Source of the DNA: Candidatus Thiodiazotropha taylori
GTDB taxonomy: Bacteria; Pseudomonadota; Gammaproteobacteria; Chromatiales; Chromatiaceae
DNA: 8,029 nt
Direction of reading: 5' to 3'
Assembly: GCA_019100305.1 (NCBI GenBank)
Contig: JAHRHW010000199.1
Location: 1 to 8,029, forward strand
Below are positions 5,018-8,029 of this stretch, piece after piece. The notes under the pieces were generated by a model. That model was given only the letters and a program-made list of their open reading frames with translations, was not told the origin of the DNA and searched no databases. The translations under genes and the position numbers were made by a program. Position 1 is the stretch's first letter; each line of letters begins with the position of its first letter.

Positions 5018-6289
5018 TCATCTCTGCTGAATCTTCTCAGCGGAAAACACCCCTCTGATCTGCTCAACCCGTTCGAGCGCATGGACATACATCGTATTCA
5101 GCTGTTCTACCGGAAGGAGTTTGGTGGATTCACTCATCCAGTGGCATCTTTCGAGATCGATAGCACACTGAAGACCATTACCGAATGGGCCTGAGTGTCG
5201 ACCCAAGGCTTCGACCATATGGTCAGCCAATGGGATCTCTTCAAGCAGCTGTTCCATCGGTTGATTCAACATCGCGTCGAGGGTGGAAAGCAAGCCTACG
5301 GTATAGCCGCTATCAGGATGGCCAGAATTAAACTCATCGGCCAATGCTCTGCACATCTCTGCCCTGACCAGACTGGTGGTGATCAATTCAGGTGATGCCT
5401 CCTCCATACTGGCCATGATAAAAAGCGTCGACCAGGCCCGTAGGCGATTCAGGCCGATAAAAACAACCGCCTCCCGGATCGATGTTATCTTGCGTGTCAA
5501 GCCCTGGGCAGCAGAGTTTATGACCCGAAGCAACTTGAAACTCAAATTGGGATCGAGCTCAATCAGTTTGGCAACTTCCTCAATATCCGCATTGGGATCG
5601 TTGAGCTGAGCAATGGTTCTGAGCAGTATTTTTCTGTTACCCGGATTTCGCGTGGTGCTGAGAGTTTGGGGCTTGGCAAAGAAATAGCCCTGAAACAGGT
5701 TAAAACCAAGACGTTTTGCGGTTTCGAACTCCTCGCGGGTCTCCACTTTTTCCGCAAGCAGCGTTATACCGCGCCTCAGCAGATCATTGATTGGCTCAAC
5801 ATATTTCTCGAGATCCAGTCCCAGAATCTCGACCTTGATCAACGAACAGTATGGTAGCAAGGGTATCCAGCGTTCCTCGAACCGATAGTCGTCCAATGCG
5901 ATCGCATAGCCTGCTTGATGGAGTTTTTTTATACCGTCAACAACGGCCGGTGTCAGATCAAAGTCCTCCAGAACCTCAATCACAATCTGCTGAGGATCAA
6001 CCGGTAGTGAAGTAAACTCGGTAAAAAACCGCTGAGTCATATTGATGAAAACACGATGCTTACCAACCAGGCGATGCAGGCCAAACTCCAGAAAACTGTT
6101 CAGCACAGTACGGGCAGTTGCCACATCGCCATCAAAATCCTGCTGCGAGTCAGAGATTGATCGATAGAGCAGCTCATACCCATAGACGTTCAGGTTTTTG
6201 TCAAGAATAGGCTGGCGACCCACCTGAACCACTTCCGGGGGCAGATGCAATTCGGTGTCTGGCATCGATTCACTCATGTTGTTTATCAT
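5018..6289 (-). CDS. EAL-HDOD signal transduction protein (YuxH/CdgJ type)
   Basis: The 423-residue cytoplasmic protein has an N-terminal EAL-like domain (about 20-207) and a C-terminal HDOD domain (about 215-405). EAL landmarks are GYELLYR (E39), FINMTQ (N83), IVIEVLE (E105), LDDYRF (D133, D134), IKVE (K152), AEKVET (E180) and FQGYFFAKP (Q200). Several ligands of c-di-GMP phosphodiesterases are kept, but the loop following the two aspartates is DDYRFEER instead of DDFGTG and the aspartate after IK is Glu. Catalysis is therefore doubtful. HDOD features include LDPNLSFKLLRVINSA and TSIREAVVFIGLNRLRAW, the HD-like helical fold without HD catalytic residues. Relatives such as Vibrio CdgJ influence motility and biofilm. 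It lies downstream of fliI-fliJ on the same strand but 371 bp away, so it is probably transcribed separately. The start is uncertain: ATG 6289 or 6277, neither with a good ribosome site. Confidence 0.9.
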   Translation of the reverse strand: MINNMSESMPDTELHLPPEVVQVGRQPILDKNLNVYGYELLYRSISDSQQDFDGDVATARTVLNSFLEFGLHRLVGKHRVFINMTQRFFTEFTSLPVDPQQIVIEVLEDFDLTPAVVDGIKKLHQAGYAIALDDYRFEERWIPLLPYCSLIKVEILGLDLEKYVEPINDLLRRGITLLAEKVETREEFETAKRLGFNLFQGYFFAKPQTLSTTRNPGNRKILLRTIAQLNDPNADIEEVAKLIELDPNLSFKLLRVINSAAQGLTRKITSIREAVVFIGLNRLRAWSTLFIMASMEEASPELITTSLVRAEMCRALADEFNSGHPDSGYTVGLLSTLDAMLNQPMEQLLEEIPLADHMVEALGRHSGPFGNGLQCAIDLERCHWMSESTKLLPVEQLNTMYVHALERVEQIRGVFSAEKIQQR

Positions 6290-6660
6290 ACATAAGTTGG
6301 TGTTCTCAGTCCTTCACTTGAATATAGTTCACACTATCCTCACCATAGTCACAGAACGGTGTGTCAGCCGAACATTCAGTCTGAGCAACACTGAAATCCT
6401 CTGTTTTAGCCAGCAATTCATTACACAACGGGTAAAACGGAATCCATTTTACTTACAAATACCCTTGATGGATCAAACATTGTATGAGGAATTAGGTCTG
6501 GTTGTTCCGACAGAACAACCAGCGAACTGTTCAGCGAGATCGGCAAGTGTAACGTCTTCCTGGATGTTTAATAACAGACGCCAGCTGTGGGATTTTACAC
6601 ATGGTATAGCCGATGGATTGAGGCATGACTGGAGGGAATGAGTGTGATTAAAAAGCCCTA
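6290..6660. other. Intergenic spacer between EAL-HDOD gene and fliJ
   Basis: This 371-bp stretch has no gene I can support. A plus-strand frame of 128 codons (6255-6641) begins inside the EAL-HDOD gene, has no family character and no ribosome site. A minus-strand frame here is open for about 60 codons but lacks a start. No T-tract hairpin follows fliJ within the first 100 bp, so the end of the fliIJ transcript is not evident. The spacer should hold the EAL-HDOD promoter, but I see no convincing sigma-70, sigma-54 or sigma-28 match. The one clear structure is the inverted repeat at 6498-6522. Confidence 0.55.
6498..6522. repeat. Perfect inverted repeat, 10-bp arms
   Basis: CTGGTTGTTC (6498-6507) and GAACAACCAG (6513-6522) are exact reverse complements around the 5-nt loop CGACA. 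No T-run follows on either strand, so it is not a standard intrinsic terminator. It may be an RNA stem protecting the fliIJ 3' end or a protein-binding palindrome about 210 bp upstream of the EAL-HDOD start. No second copy is seen in the window. Confidence 0.75.
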
Positions 6661-7089
6661 TTAACGATTTCTTTGATTATGCTCGTCGCTCTCTTTCTGC
6701 TCTCTGCGATCTTCATTTTTCTGTTCTTCTTCACGATAACGATCGAGCACTTTATTCAGTGCCTGAGTACGACTGTGTTTCTGTTTCCAATTGGTTTTCT
6801 GGCTATTGTGATTGACCATACTGGCGGCAACGACCTGTTGCTGCTGATTGATCGCCTCATCCAACTTCGCAAGAAAGGTTCGGTACTCCTGCAGTTGTGT
6901 GGATGTCATCCCTTCCCGCGCCATCAGCTCAAAGCGCTCCAGATACTCTTGATGGTATTGCTTCAGCTGTTTTAGCTTCGCCTCCTCCTGCTCAAGATTC
7001 TTACGCGCCTTTCCCATCGTGCGCGCTGCATTCTGCTCCTTGGAGTGTGCGAATCTCTGTACTGGCTTGAGTCGTTTCGAAGGCGACAT
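6661..7089 (-). CDS. fliJ: Flagellar FliJ protein
   Basis: This 142-residue protein is almost entirely charged alpha-helix, predicted as a long antiparallel coiled coil, with basic and Gln-rich ends. It has the FliJ pattern: an N-terminal KRLKPVQRFAHSKEQNAAR segment, a long central Glu/Lys/Gln helix and a second helix with VVAASMVNHNSQKTNWKQK. Length matches the family (about 147 residues). FliJ sits as a stalk in the FliI hexamer ring, contacts FlhA and helps bring export chaperones to the gate. It starts 17 bp after the fliI stop on the same strand, so the two are co-transcribed. Sequence similarity within the family is low, so the call rests on size, helical composition and position directly after fliI. 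Confidence 0.88.
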   Translation of the reverse strand: MSPSKRLKPVQRFAHSKEQNAARTMGKARKNLEQEEAKLKQLKQYHQEYLERFELMAREGMTSTQLQEYRTFLAKLDEAINQQQQVVAASMVNHNSQKTNWKQKHSRTQALNKVLDRYREEEQKNEDRREQKESDEHNQRNR

Positions 7090-7106
7090 AGTCGATTCTC
7101 AGTTTG

Positions 7107-8029
7107 TTATTCCACAGGATTCGGCAGATTCAAACCTGCCGGCATCTCTGCTTCTGGCTCAAGTTCAGCTGGAAACAGGGTTTCAAGATCTTCAAGACTC
7201 TGCGCCAGAGTCACCGGTGTATGCATGTCCTGGCGTAAAAACTCATTCAGCGCCGGCATCGCTGAAATCGCAATATCGATCTGTTCATCACTACCAGGCT
7301 CATAAGCGCCAACACTGATCAAGTCTCTGTTCTGCTGATATAGAGAGTATAGATGCTTAAACGAGCGCGCGGCATCCTGATGGCTATAGCTGGTGATATC
7401 GTTCATTGCACGACTGATTGAGGCTTCAATATCGATGGCAGGATAGTGGCCGGCATCCGCCAATTGTCGGGAGAGTACAATATGTCCATCCAAAATTGCC
7501 CGCGCGGCATCGGCGATCGGATCATTTTGATCGTCACCTTCAGTCAGGACCGTATAGAATGCGGTAATTGAACCGCCACCTTTATCCCCATTACCGGCCC
7601 GCTCCACCAGTTGCGGCAGTTTGGCAAAAACCGAAGGGGGATAACCCTTGGTGGCCGGCGGTTCATGGATGGCCAGGGCAATCTCACGCTGCGCCTGGGC
7701 ATAGCGGGTAAGTGAGTCCATCAGCAGCAATACATGTTTGCCCTGTTCTCTGAAGCTCTCGGCAATACTGGTGGCGAGCATGGCGCCATGCATTCTTCGC
7801 AGCGGTGGATTGTCGGCTGGCACAGCAACCACGACGGCACGCTTCAATCCCTCTTTTCCCAGGATATTTTCGACAAACTCCTTCACCTCTCGACCACGTT
7901 CACCGATCAATCCCACCACGGTGACATCCGCATTGGTGTAGCGTGTCATCATACCCAGCAGCACACTCTTACCAACACCGGAGCCGGCAAAAAGACCCAG
8001 TCGCTGGCCCCGGCCGACACTCAGCAGTG
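7107..8029 (-). CDS. fliI: Flagellum-specific ATP synthase FliI (partial, N-terminus off window)
   Basis: About 306 C-terminal residues are visible; the gene continues past the right edge. The open frame continues past the internal ATG at 7964 to the window edge and contains the Walker A motif GSGVGKS about 15 residues in, so 7964 is not the start. Other landmarks are VVGLIGERGREV with the catalytic Glu region, the Walker B HVLLLMDSLTRYAQAQRE, LAIHEPPATKGYPPSVFAKLPQLVERAGN, and ITAFYTVLTEGDDQNDPIADAARAILDGH. This is the F1-beta/type III secretion ATPase family; FliI hydrolyses ATP at the base of the flagellar export gate to help unfold and release substrates from chaperones. Full-length FliI is usually about 440-460 residues, so roughly a third is missing. 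After the usual LFPAE ending there is an extra Glu/Pro-rich tail of about 18 residues. Confidence 0.97.
   Translation of the reverse strand, partial: LLSVGRGQRLGLFAGSGVGKSVLLGMMTRYTNADVTVVGLIGERGREVKEFVENILGKEGLKRAVVVAVPADNPPLRRMHGAMLATSIAESFREQGKHVLLLMDSLTRYAQAQREIALAIHEPPATKGYPPSVFAKLPQLVERAGNGDKGGGSITAFYTVLTEGDDQNDPIADAARAILDGHIVLSRQLADAGHYPAIDIEASISRAMNDITSYSHQDAARSFKHLYSLYQQNRDLISVGAYEPGSDEQIDIAISAMPALNEFLRQDMHTPVTLAQSLEDLETLFPAELEPEAEMPAGLNLPNPVE

Noticed and set aside
6465..6476. TTGATGGATCAA resembling an FNR box
   Set aside because: The half-sites are 2 bp apart, not 4, which is the wrong spacing for FNR-family dimers.
6255..6641. 128-codon plus-strand frame across the spacer between the EAL-HDOD gene and fliJ
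   Set aside because: It starts inside a well-supported minus-strand gene, has no ribosome site, no recognisable family and low-complexity, improbable composition.
6460..6650. Minus-strand open frame encoding a helical-looking segment (EDVTLADLAEQF)
   Set aside because: No usable start codon in frame and no homology I can name; only about 60 codons before a stop, compatible with chance.

Overview
The window reads as chromosomal DNA of a flagellated gammaproteobacterium. RdgC is nearly confined to beta- and gammaproteobacteria, and the flagellar proteins (FliI, FliJ, a FliK-like protein, a FlhB C-terminal paralogue) have the proteobacterial form. The mix resembles Chromatiales-type sulfur oxidisers, but that placement is an impression, not a proof. 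No tRNA, rRNA, transposase, integrase or CRISPR array is visible.

Layout. Positions 1-296 hold no convincing gene. On the minus strand they contain an FNR/FixK-type palindrome, a -10-like element at about the spacing of an FNR-activated promoter, a short hairpin and then a strong intrinsic terminator. Together these look like a transcription unit for a small RNA of about 90 nt. Next is rdgC (minus) with a good sigma-70 promoter. A 330-bp divergent spacer separates it from an AMMECR1-family gene (plus). That gene converges on a membrane-anchored GYF_2/pentapeptide-repeat protein (minus).

A three-gene plus-strand set follows: a FliK-like protein, a 96-residue FlhB C-domain paralogue (FlhX type) whose start overlaps the fliK stop, and a small exported four-cysteine protein 32 bp further on. 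A sigma-28 (FliA)-like promoter lies upstream of the set. On the minus strand come an EAL-HDOD signalling protein, a 371-bp spacer with a perfect 10-bp inverted repeat, fliJ, and fliI running off the right edge.

How the genes fit together. FliI and FliJ form the export ATPase and its stalk/chaperone-escort partner. FliK measures hook length and acts on the FlhB C-terminal domain to switch export specificity, so pairing a FliK-like protein with a FlhB-C paralogue is functionally coherent. The EAL-HDOD protein belongs to a family linked to motility control in other gammaproteobacteria. RdgC, the AMMECR1 protein and the pentapeptide protein have no evident link to the flagellar block.

The most novel candidate is the putative FNR-controlled small RNA at the left end, whose terminator-hairpin loop carries a CCUCC anti-Shine-Dalgarno motif.
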